Of a stretch of DNA of 64,000 nt, positions 57,522 through 64,000 are shown in pieces (within the stretch, counting starts at the first letter, position 1; every line of letters starts with the position of its first letter). This DNA is from Sphingobacteriaceae bacterium UBA6709 (lineage in GTDB: Bacteria; Bacteroidota; Bacteroidia; Sphingobacteriales; Sphingobacteriaceae): NCBI GenBank assembly GCA_002454425.1, contig DKIV01000015.1:1-64000 (forward strand). Reading direction: 5' to 3'. Under the pieces are notes generated by a model. That model was given only the letters and a program-made list of their open reading frames with translations, made no database searches and was not told the DNA's origin. A program made the position numbers and the translations under genes.

Positions 57522-57869
57522 ATGAATACTCCCTTATCAGTCATTGCAAAACTCACTCTATTCTGCTGGATTTTAAACATTTTGCAATTGCTTGCAAGCG
57601 CTGCTATATTCAGAATGAGCGTGGAGGTTCATCTTGTAATAGCAATCATATTGGGTGCTTATGCTCTTTACCTTTATCAAAAGCAGCGAGCTTTTCTAAA
57701 GGTTTTACATATCGTAGACACAGGTAATAACCTGGAGATGATAAAGGCTACTCATAGACTTGCAGGGTGGGAATGCGGCGCATCTGCATTCCAATTGTCG
57801 GTGGCCTTGTCAGTGTTTTCAGCGGCTGCATCTAGATTAATAGGCGAACACATGTCGTTATTTGGATAA
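57522..57869 (+). CDS. Small membrane protein of unknown function
   Basis: 115-residue protein with three hydrophobic stretches (about 7-28, 33-52 and 92-107; FCWILNILQLLASAAIF, HLVIAIILGAYALYLY, LSVALSVFSAAASRLIG), consistent with three membrane spans. No recognised domain. It starts 29 bases after the YhbP-like gene on the same strand. Ordinary start and composition support a real gene. Confidence 0.65.
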   Translation: MNTPLSVIAKLTLFCWILNILQLLASAAIFRMSVEVHLVIAIILGAYALYLYQKQRAFLKVLHIVDTGNNLEMIKATHRLAGWECGASAFQLSVALSVFSAAASRLIGEHMSLFG

Positions 57870-57926
57870 GCATGTCGTGGTTAAGCAAATTTAGCTGATC
57901 GCAAAGTGCAATTAAAAAAGATTAAA

Positions 57927-57934
57927 TACTTTTG
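57927..57934 (+). promoter_or_regulatory. Possible -7 element of recR
   Basis: TACTTTTG matches the Bacteroidota -7 consensus TAnnTTTG, but there is no convincing TTG about 19 bases upstream. It lies 3 bases before the recR ATG, so if used the transcript would be nearly or wholly leaderless. Confidence 0.3.
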
Positions 57935-57937
57935 TAA

Positions 57938-58543
57938 ATGCATTATTCCTCACGACTGCTGGAGAACGCGGTCAATGAATTTTCTAAGTTACCAGGTATA
58001 GGGGAGAAAACAGCCCTGCGGTTGGTGTTACATCTCTTAGCACAAAATACGGAGGATGTCGGAAAGTTCAGCGAGTCACTGACCACCTTAAAGAGGGAAA
58101 TCCGATATTGTAAAAACTGTGGCAATATTTCCGATCAGGAAATATGCGAAATATGTGCCTCTCCCAAGCGCAACCGAGAGCTGGTATGCATTGTCGAAGA
58201 CACCCGCGATGTGATGGCGATTGAAAACACCAATCAGTACAATGGGCTATACCACGTACTGGGGGGACTGATTTCGCCCATGGATGGCGTAGGACCTTCG
58301 GATTTAAATATCGAGCAACTGGTAAGCCGCGTAGCCACCGGAGAGATCAAAGAGATAGTATTGGCGCTCAACGCGACCATGGAAGGCGATACCACCATTT
58401 TCTATATCAATAAAAAAATCAAGGACTACCCTCTTGTCATTTCTGTAATCGCCCGCGGTATTTCTTTCGGTGGCGAAATAGAATATACAGATGAGCTTAC
58501 GCTAGCCAGGTCTATAGCTACCAGGGTACCTTATAGCGGCTAA
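57938..58543 (+). CDS. recR: Recombination mediator protein RecR
   Basis: 201-residue protein, the usual RecR length. It has an N-terminal helix-hairpin-helix (LENAVNEFSKLPGIGEKTALRL), a Cys4 zinc finger (CKNCGN ... CEIC) at about 57-72, a TOPRIM domain (CIVEDTRDVMAIENT) at about 80-175, and the conserved HVLGGLISPMDGVGPSDLN. RecR works with RecO (and RecF) to load RecA on gapped DNA. The ATG at 57938 aligns with the start of other RecR proteins. Confidence 0.96.
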   Translation: MHYSSRLLENAVNEFSKLPGIGEKTALRLVLHLLAQNTEDVGKFSESLTTLKREIRYCKNCGNISDQEICEICASPKRNRELVCIVEDTRDVMAIENTNQYNGLYHVLGGLISPMDGVGPSDLNIEQLVSRVATGEIKEIVLALNATMEGDTTIFYINKKIKDYPLVISVIARGISFGGEIEYTDELTLARSIATRVPYSG

Positions 58544-58563
58544 AACAAATAAAACGATCAACC

Positions 58564-59379
58564 ATGTACTTTAAGAATAAAACAGTAGTAATCACCGGAG
58601 CATCTTCCGGTATTGGAAAAGCCTGCGCGAGGGAATTTGCATCACGTGGTGCTAACCTCATCCTCGGCGCCCGACAATTTGTTACGCTTTGTGAAGTTGC
58701 CGCCGAAATTGAACGTGAGTTTAACGTAAAGGCTGTAGCTGTACAATGTGACGTAAGCAAAGAAGAAGACTGCAAACACCTCATTGATCATGCAAAGATG
58801 ACCTTCGGGCGAGTCGATGTACTGTTAAACAATGCTGGCATCAGCATGCGGGCGTTGTTTAATGATCTGGATCTGGTGGTTTTAAAGAATCTCATGGACA
58901 TTAATTTCTGGGGTACCGTATATTGCACAAAATACGCCTTGCCAGAGCTTTTGAAGCATCAGGGTTCAGTAATCGGGGTGTCTTCAATTGCCGGTTACCG
59001 GGGACTTCCTGGTCGCACCGGCTATTCGGCATCAAAATTTGCTATGAACGGCTTTTTGGAGGCTTTACGTGTGGAGAACCTCAAGACCGGCCTTCACGTA
59101 ATGGTTGCCGCTCCCGGTTTTACAGCATCAAATATCCGCAATACAGCGCTTGCCAAGGACGGCTCGCAACAGGGTGAAACAAGCATGGACGAGGGCAAGA
59201 TGATGAGCGCCGAAAAGGTGGCCAGCATCATTGCGGATGCGGTGCAGAATAAAAAACGAACGGTCGTTATGACCACTCAGGGCAAGCTTGCCGTATTTAT
59301 GAATAAACTTATCCCTGCGTGGGTCGACAAGCAGGTGTATAAACTATTTACAAAGGAAAAAGATCCTTTGATAAGTTAA
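58564..59379 (+). CDS. Short-chain dehydrogenase/reductase (SDR)
   Basis: 271-residue classical SDR. It has the NAD(P)-binding TGASSGIGKACA at residues 10-21, NNAGIS at about 90, the catalytic Ser in GVSSIAGYRG and Tyr/Lys in GYSASKFAM (YxxxK). The C-terminal part contains a short amphipathic stretch (KLAVFMNKLIPAWVDKQVYKLF) seen in DhrB/DHRS7-like SDRs that sit at membranes. It begins 20 bases after recR and may be cotranscribed. Substrate not deducible. Confidence 0.9.
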   Translation: MYFKNKTVVITGASSGIGKACAREFASRGANLILGARQFVTLCEVAAEIEREFNVKAVAVQCDVSKEEDCKHLIDHAKMTFGRVDVLLNNAGISMRALFNDLDLVVLKNLMDINFWGTVYCTKYALPELLKHQGSVIGVSSIAGYRGLPGRTGYSASKFAMNGFLEALRVENLKTGLHVMVAAPGFTASNIRNTALAKDGSQQGETSMDEGKMMSAEKVASIIADAVQNKKRTVVMTTQGKLAVFMNKLIPAWVDKQVYKLFTKEKDPLIS

Positions 59380-59381
59380 TG

Positions 59382-59419
59382 ATTTATGCAGGCGGTTAAA
59401 GCCGTCTGCATAAATTTTT
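59382..59419. terminator. Bidirectional rho-independent terminator
   Basis: 14-bp stem (59382-59395 with 59402-59415, one G-T wobble) with a 6-base loop, flanked by A/T-rich sequence with a T-run on the plus strand. It lies between the convergent SDR and YitT genes. Confidence 0.88.
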
Positions 59420-59440
59420 CCAAAAGATCAGCGACGTGTG

Positions 59441-60325
59441 CTAATGTAATGGGCGTTGTTTAATGAGTCCGCCTTTTGTCTCCGTAATAACATTCATCAC
59501 CATAAAGGCTTTACGGTCTATGCGCTGCACTTCATCTTTTATTTTTGACACTTCCAATCGGGTGACCACGGTAAAGATGATGTCTATCTGCTTTTCAGGA
59601 TATTGGGTAGTACCCAATCCCCGTTCCCCTTTATACACGGTCACGCCACGCCCAAGATTGCGGGTAATAGCTTCCTTAATCTCCTTACTACGGGCGGAAA
59701 TGATTGTTACCCCTGTGTATTCTTCGATACCCTGCACAATGTAGTCAACAGTTTTGGATGCGGAGAGATAGGTCAAAATGGAATAGAGCGCAGCTTCGAT
59801 ACCAAGGATAAAGGCTGCGACAATGAATATCATGATATTAATGATGAGAATAATATCACCTACAGAGAAGGCACTCCTGCGATTCGCGTAAACAGCTACA
59901 ATTTCCGTTCCGTCTAACACGCATCCCCCCCGCATGGCAAAGCCAATGCCGGCACCAAGGAAGAAACCCCCAAAAATAGAGATGAGCAGCTTATCATGCG
60001 TAATCACGGGAAAGTCTATAAAGTAAATGGCAGCAGATAAGGCCGCAACAGCTATCAAGGTACGCACACTAAAGGATTTGCCTATTTGCTTCATGCCAAT
60101 AATGATGAACGGAATATTAAATAGCACAAGCCAGAGAGATACAGGAACGCCGGTAACGTGATTCATCAATAAGGATATGCCGGTAACTCCGCCATCAATA
60201 AATCCGTTGGGAACGAGAAACCCTTTCAACCCAAAACATGCCAGTCCAACGCCGATAAAAGTAAGTGCGATATTGCGGGCACGTTGTCTTGCTTTGATGA
60301 GATGGAGTTTTTTTCTATTGAGCAT
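59441..60325 (-). CDS. YitT-family (DUF2179) membrane protein
   Basis: 294-residue inner-membrane protein. Five hydrophobic segments lie between about 15 and 175 (ALTFIGVGLACFGLKGFL, VSLWLVLFNIPFIIIGM, LIAVAALSAAIYFI, ILIINIMIFIVAAFILG and others), with the hallmark GGCVLDGTEIVA. A cytoplasmic DUF2179 domain follows (about 205-290; ITRNLGRGVTVYKGERG, IIFTVVTRLEVSKIKDEV). The family is common and poorly characterised; transport is inferred only. The terminator at 59382-59419 lies just past its stop. Confidence 0.9.
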   Translation of the reverse strand: MLNRKKLHLIKARQRARNIALTFIGVGLACFGLKGFLVPNGFIDGGVTGISLLMNHVTGVPVSLWLVLFNIPFIIIGMKQIGKSFSVRTLIAVAALSAAIYFIDFPVITHDKLLISIFGGFFLGAGIGFAMRGGCVLDGTEIVAVYANRRSAFSVGDIILIINIMIFIVAAFILGIEAALYSILTYLSASKTVDYIVQGIEEYTGVTIISARSKEIKEAITRNLGRGVTVYKGERGLGTTQYPEKQIDIIFTVVTRLEVSKIKDEVQRIDRKAFMVMNVITETKGGLIKQRPLH

Positions 60326-60444
60326 AGGCGTTTTTGCCTACAATTTAACAAATAATGCACAACAATCCCAATACCAACGGCAACGGCCTTATAACGTTTT
60401 GTCACCAAGCGCATTGTAACTATGGAAATAAAATTTCAGCGACC

Positions 60445-60477
60445 TATTGCAAATAAAAAAACATATCGTCATATTTG
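60445..60477 (+). promoter_or_regulatory. Possible promoter of the trp operon
   Basis: TATTG at 60445-60449, a 20-base spacer and CATATTTG at 60470-60477, one mismatch to the Bacteroidota TAnnTTTG box. It would start transcription a few bases before the leader-peptide ATG. Confidence 0.4.
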
Positions 60478-60487
60478 TTGCCATAGC

Positions 60488-60538
60488 ATGAGAACAGTAA
60501 ACGTATATAGCTGGTGGTGGCACTTCGATCTTTCGTAG
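60488..60538 (+). CDS. trpL: trp leader peptide
   Basis: 16-codon open frame (MRTVNVYSWWWHFDLS, then TAG) with three consecutive TGG codons at 60512-60520. It precedes a rho-independent terminator by 42 bases and trpD by about 95 bases. Tandem Trp codons in a short frame directly before a terminator and trp genes are the hallmark of ribosome-mediated attenuation: when charged tRNA-Trp is scarce the ribosome stalls here and transcription continues. It is too short to be found by ordinary gene callers. Confidence 0.87.
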   Translation: MRTVNVYSWWWHFDLS

Positions 60539-60539
60539 T

Positions 60540-60608
60540 GGCAGTCTCATTATACGTACTAATTTATAAATGAATTCAGAGGTTGCCTTCCGGGCAACCT
60601 TTTTTTTT
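60540..60608 (+). promoter_or_regulatory. trp attenuator: antiterminator strand and terminator
   Basis: Terminator: AGGTTGCC (60580-60587) pairs with GGCAACCT (60593-60600), followed by nine T ending at 60608. Alternative pairing: GGCAGTCTC (60540-60548), just past the leader stop, can form nine pairs (two G-T) with GAGGTTGCC (60579-60587) and thereby break the terminator. A ribosome finishing at the stop (60536-60538) would cover 60540-60548 and allow termination. One stalled on the Trp codons (60512-60520) would leave it free. A further imperfect hairpin (60521-60540) lies over the leader end. No structure was computed; pairing was read by eye. Confidence 0.85.
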
Positions 60609-60633
60609 GCCTGGAGGCGAAAATTTTAAAGGA

Positions 60634-61632
60634 ATGAAAGAAATACTAAATCATCTTTTTGAACATAAGAGCTTCAACTCAGAGGAAGCTCGCACTATTC
60701 TTACCAACATTACCTCCGGGCGTTACAACGAAGTGCAGATTGCCGCGTTCATGACAGCCTACTGTATGCGCAGCGTGACCATCCAGGAGCTAGAGGGATT
60801 CCGGGATGCCATGATTGATCAATGTCTGGATCCTCAGCTTGGAGATTATACATTGATTGACCTGGCAGGTACAGGGGGCGACGGCAAGGATACTTTTAAC
60901 ATTTCAACCCTCAGCTCCTTTGTTGTAGCCGGCGCGGGGCATATGGTTGCTAAACACGGCAACTACGGCGTATCATCCGGCTGCGGATCATCAAATGTAA
61001 TGGAACATCTGGGATTCCGCTTCAGCAATGACCCTGCCCAGCTACGTCAGGCCCTGGAAAAAGCTAACATCTGCTTTTTACATGCGCCACTCTTTCATCC
61101 CGCAATGAAGAGTGTGGCTCCTATCAGAAAAAGTCTGGGAGTAAAAACCTTTTTTAATATGCTGGGCCCTATGGTGAATCCGGCGAGACCCAAATTTCAA
61201 TCCGTAGGCGTATTCAGCCTGGAACTGGCACGACTATATGCTTATTTATATCAGAAGGGTTCCTCAGAATATACAATTCTACATGCGCTGGACGGCTATG
61301 ACGAGATCTCCCTCACCGGAGCATTTAAAACATTCACGCCGCGGGGCGAACAGATATATTCTTTAGATAAAATAGGTTTCGAAGCCATTAACCCGGAAGA
61401 TATTCGCGGCGGGGGATCCATACAAGAGTCAGCCAATATATTTATCAACGTATTAAAGAATGAGGCCAACACCACGCAGACAAATGTCGTGTTATGTAAT
61501 TCAGCGATAGCCTTATTAACACTGCATCCACATCTTAGCTTCGCTGATTGCTTTTACATGGCCGAGGAATCGTTATTAAGCGGCAAAGCTTACGCGAGCT
61601 TTAAAGCGCTCCTGGAATTAAGCGCGCAATGA
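60634..61632 (+). CDS. trpD: Anthranilate phosphoribosyltransferase
   Basis: 332-residue enzyme that joins anthranilate to PRPP in the second step of tryptophan synthesis. It has an N-terminal helical domain (about 1-70), the PRPP-binding AGTGGDGKDTFNIST loop, the KHGNYGVSSGCGSSNVMEHLG segment and NMLGPMVNPARPK. The frame is open to 60583, but that start falls inside the attenuator; ATG 60634 follows AAAGGA and gives the family N-terminus. Its last four bases overlap the trpF start. Expression is expected to depend on the attenuator. Confidence 0.96.
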   Translation: MKEILNHLFEHKSFNSEEARTILTNITSGRYNEVQIAAFMTAYCMRSVTIQELEGFRDAMIDQCLDPQLGDYTLIDLAGTGGDGKDTFNISTLSSFVVAGAGHMVAKHGNYGVSSGCGSSNVMEHLGFRFSNDPAQLRQALEKANICFLHAPLFHPAMKSVAPIRKSLGVKTFFNMLGPMVNPARPKFQSVGVFSLELARLYAYLYQKGSSEYTILHALDGYDEISLTGAFKTFTPRGEQIYSLDKIGFEAINPEDIRGGGSIQESANIFINVLKNEANTTQTNVVLCNSAIALLTLHPHLSFADCFYMAEESLLSGKAYASFKALLELSAQ

Positions 61633-62264
61633 AAATAAAGACAGCAGATATCAGACTAAAAGTTTGCGGCATGCGCGAACCCGCCAACATACGCGAACTT
61701 GCCGCATTGAACCCTGATTATATGGGATTTATCTTTTATGAGCAATCTAAAAGATTCGTGGGATCTCTAAAGCCAGAATCGCTGAACATTGATTCCCGGA
61801 TAAAAAAAACGGGCGTATTTGTGAATGCGGAACTTGATTACATAAAAGATCAGATTGAGCTCTTCGGACTGCAAGCGATACAGCTTCATGGTGGGGAAAG
61901 TCCGGAACTGTGTAATTCTTTGCGTCAGACAGGCTGTGAGGTCATCAAAGCTTTCGGAATCAGTGAATCCTTTGACTTCGACACCCTGAATCCTTATATT
62001 CCCGTTGTAGATTTCTTTTTGTTTGATACAGCTTCGGCACAACATGGCGGCACCGGCATAAGTTTCAACTGGCAGTTATTGAACGAATATAAAGCACAGA
62101 TTCCGTACTTCTTAAGTGGGGGAATAGATTTAGCCCACCGACAGGAAATACAAAACATTCAGGATACCCGCTTATACGCGATAGATATCAATAGCAGGTT
62201 CGAATTAGAACCGGGACTTAAAGACATAGATAAAATAAAAAAATTTATATTCAATCAGTTATAA
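61629..62264 (+). CDS. trpF: Phosphoribosylanthranilate isomerase
   Basis: 211-residue TIM-barrel enzyme for the third step. It has KVCGMREPANI with the catalytic Cys, MGFIFYEQSKRFV, QLHGGESPELC, catalytic Asp in FLFDTASAQHGGTG, and the phosphate-binding FLSGGIDL. ATG overlaps the trpD stop (ATGA), indicating translational coupling. trpC, which normally sits between trpD and trpF in this phylum, is absent here. Confidence 0.95.
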   Translation: MKIKTADIRLKVCGMREPANIRELAALNPDYMGFIFYEQSKRFVGSLKPESLNIDSRIKKTGVFVNAELDYIKDQIELFGLQAIQLHGGESPELCNSLRQTGCEVIKAFGISESFDFDTLNPYIPVVDFFLFDTASAQHGGTGISFNWQLLNEYKAQIPYFLSGGIDLAHRQEIQNIQDTRLYAIDINSRFELEPGLKDIDKIKKFIFNQL

Positions 62265-62277
62265 ATAGACGATGATT

Positions 62278-63459
62278 ATGAAGTATCAGGCAGATGAAAA
62301 TGGATATTACGGCAATTTCGGAGGTGCATACATTCCGGAAATGCTATACCCCAATATTGAGGAGTTAAAATCGCAATATTTGCAGATGATTGCCGATCCG
62401 GCATTTAAAAAAGAATTCGACTCCTTGCTACGCGACTACGTTGGTCGCCCTTCTCCCCTGTATCTGGCACAACGGCTCTCCGAAAAGTATGGCGCAAACA
62501 TATACCTTAAGCGCGAAGACCTGAATCATACCGGAGCTCATAAGATAAATAATACCATCGGTCAGATTCTCCTTGCCGAGCGTCTGGGAAAGAAACGCAT
62601 TATCGCCGAAACGGGTGCTGGCCAGCACGGTGTGGCTACTGCCACAGTATGTGCTCTTAAAGGCCTTGAGTGTGTGGTTTATATGGGAGCCGTGGATATT
62701 GCTCGTCAGGCGCCTAATGTTGCACGTATGCGTATGATGGGTGCTACTGTAATTCCTGCTGAGTCGGGTAGCAAAACTCTGAAAGACGCTACTAACGAGG
62801 CCTTGCGCGACTGGATAAATAATCCCGACAGCACGCATTATATTATTGGATCGGCAGTAGGGCCTCACCCCTACCCGGATATGGTTGCCCGCTTCCAGTC
62901 GATAATTTCGGAGGAGACGAAGTGGCAGCTTAAAGAACACACAGGGTCTGAATATCCGGACTACGTTCTTGCTTGTGTCGGTGGGGGAAGCAACGCTATG
63001 GGCATGTTCTATCATTTTCTCGAAGATGAGCGTGTCAAACTTATTGGTGTGGAAGCAGCAGGGAGAGGCGTAAACACAGGAGAGTCTGCAGCAACAACTT
63101 TCCTCGGAAAAGAAGGTGTGTTACATGGATCCCGCTCAATTGTCATGCAAACAGAAGATGGGCAAGTGGTAGAGCCGTATTCAATATCCGCGGGATTGGA
63201 TTATCCGGGAATCGGCCCACAACATGCGCATCTGTATGCTACAAAGCGCGCTCAATATGTGAGCATTACCGATGATGAAGCGATGCACGCGGGATTGGAG
63301 CTTGCGAAGCTCGAGGGGATCATCCCGGCGATAGAAAGCTCACACGCGCTGGCTCAACTGTCTAAAATGTCTTTCAAAGGCGATGAATGTGTGGCGGTTT
63401 GTCTCTCAGGGCGTGGCGATAAGGATCTTGATACTTACATGAAATACTTCAATCTTTAA
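62278..63459 (+). CDS. trpB: Tryptophan synthase beta subunit
   Basis: 393-residue PLP enzyme joining indole and serine. It has YYGNFGGAYIPEML at the N-terminus, the PLP lysine in HTGAHKINNTIGQ, GAGQHGVATATVCAL, and the phosphate-binding CVGGGSNAMGMFY. It is TrpB1-type, not the longer TrpB2. An ATG six bases earlier (62272) is also in frame; 62278 gives the usual MKYQ start. It lies 13 bases after trpF and 13 bases before trpA, matching a single transcript with its TrpA partner. Confidence 0.96.
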   Translation: MKYQADENGYYGNFGGAYIPEMLYPNIEELKSQYLQMIADPAFKKEFDSLLRDYVGRPSPLYLAQRLSEKYGANIYLKREDLNHTGAHKINNTIGQILLAERLGKKRIIAETGAGQHGVATATVCALKGLECVVYMGAVDIARQAPNVARMRMMGATVIPAESGSKTLKDATNEALRDWINNPDSTHYIIGSAVGPHPYPDMVARFQSIISEETKWQLKEHTGSEYPDYVLACVGGGSNAMGMFYHFLEDERVKLIGVEAAGRGVNTGESAATTFLGKEGVLHGSRSIVMQTEDGQVVEPYSISAGLDYPGIGPQHAHLYATKRAQYVSITDDEAMHAGLELAKLEGIIPAIESSHALAQLSKMSFKGDECVAVCLSGRGDKDLDTYMKYFNL

Positions 63460-63472
63460 ATTATAGCTTATT

Positions 63473-64000
63473 ATGAACAGGCTGAAAAAAACCTTTGAAG
63501 AAAAAAAAGGAAATCTCCTTTCTATATATTACACTGCCGGCTATCCTGCCGTAGACGATACCATGGCAATTGCCGAAGCGCTTGAAGCGGCGGGAGCCGA
63601 CTTTCTCGAGATTGGCATCCCCTATTCAGATCCGGTGGCTGATGGCCCTGTCATTCAGCATAGCTCTCAAGCGGCGCTAGATAACGGAATGACGCTAAAG
63701 CTGCTATTCTCTCAGCTAAAGGATCTGCGCGAGAAGCTTAGCATTCCCGTTTTACTTATGGGATATATTAATCCAATCCTTCAGTTTGGAATGGAGAAGT
63801 TCTGCCAGGCCTGCGCGGAGACGGGAATAGATGGCATCATTGTTCCTGATCTTCCGATGTTTGAATATGAGCGCTATTATAAAGAGATGTTCGAGAAATA
63901 CGGCATCAGCAACATCTTTTTGGTTACGCCATTTACGTCTGAGGAGCGTATAAGAAAAATTGACGCTTTGAGCACCAGCTTCATCTACCTGGTTTCTTCT
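63473..64000 (+). CDS. trpA: Tryptophan synthase alpha subunit (3' cut by window end)
   Basis: First 176 codons of TrpA, open to the last base of the window. It has the catalytic Glu in ADFLEIGIPYSDPVADGPVIQ, then LLMGYINPILQFG, GIDGIIVPDLP with the catalytic Asp, and SFIYLVSS at the edge. About 80-90 more residues are expected. It forms the channelled alpha-beta complex with TrpB. Confidence 0.96.
   Translation, partial: MNRLKKTFEEKKGNLLSIYYTAGYPAVDDTMAIAEALEAAGADFLEIGIPYSDPVADGPVIQHSSQAALDNGMTLKLLFSQLKDLREKLSIPVLLMGYINPILQFGMEKFCQACAETGIDGIIVPDLPMFEYERYYKEMFEKYGISNIFLVTPFTSEERIRKIDALSTSFIYLVSS

Noticed and set aside
60583..60633. Extended trpD N-terminus from 60583
   Set aside because: It would place translation start inside the attenuator stem; the 60634 ATG gives the family N-terminus.
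62428..63015. 195-codon minus-strand open frame inside trpB
   Set aside because: It lies wholly within a highly conserved trpB and shows only Cys/His/Arg-rich shadow composition.
1..64000. CRISPR array, tRNA, rRNA, insertion sequence or prophage
   Set aside because: None was recognised: no regularly spaced repeats, cloverleaf-like segments, transposase or phage motifs were seen.

Overview
The window looks like chromosome from a Bacteroidota species, most likely Sphingobacteriaceae (Pedobacter/Sphingobacterium-like). The signs are three SusC/SusD outer-membrane uptake loci, ECF sigma/FecR pairs, a hybrid two-component regulator with periplasmic propellers, DUF4843/PKD-like/DUF4369 proteins, few Shine-Dalgarno sites, and at least one good Bacteroidota-type promoter (TTG, 18-base spacer, TAnnTTTG). 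No rRNA, tRNA, CRISPR array, insertion sequence or phage gene was recognised.

Layout. (a) 1-282 is the 3' end of an unrecognised gene, followed by about 750 bases without a supported gene. (b) 1036-24594 holds two paralogous operons in mirror image. Each encodes an ECF sigma factor, a FecR anti-sigma, a SusC with an N-terminal STN signalling domain, a SusD, a DUF4843 lipoprotein, a PKD-like lipoprotein and one (plus strand) or two (minus strand) DUF4369/TlpA thioredoxins. Between their distal ends sits a secreted two-domain trypsin-like protease flanked by strong terminators. No carbohydrate-active enzyme is present, so uptake of a protein- or peptide-derived ligand is a reasonable guess. (c) 24962-27210 holds a MarR-GNAT fusion, an HD-domain hydrolase and a DUF1801 protein. 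(d) 27369-45181 is a classical polysaccharide utilisation locus on the minus strand: esterase, GH95, DUF5123-type surface lipoprotein, SusD, SusC without STN, hybrid two-component regulator and PA14-containing GH3. The likely substrate is a fucosylated or L-galactosylated plant xylan or xyloglucan.

(e) 45368-60325 is mixed housekeeping and signalling: a double VirJ/AcvB-like protein, a decayed outer-membrane barrel gene, a cupredoxin lipoprotein, TruC, small lipoproteins, a PAS histidine kinase convergent with a membrane PAS protein that has a DHp helix but no ATPase domain, PhnA, MscS, a YhbP-like protein, RecR, an SDR oxidoreductase and a YitT-family protein. (f) 60488-64000 is a tryptophan operon, trpD-trpF-trpB-trpA, with trpA cut by the window end. 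It is preceded by a 16-residue leader peptide with three consecutive Trp codons and a rho-independent terminator, a textbook-style attenuator. trpE, trpG and trpC are absent from the visible operon.

Most striking are the trp attenuator in front of a split operon, the mirrored ECF/FecR SusCD-TlpA modules around a protease with a pseudo-protease second half, and the DHp-only sensor protein.
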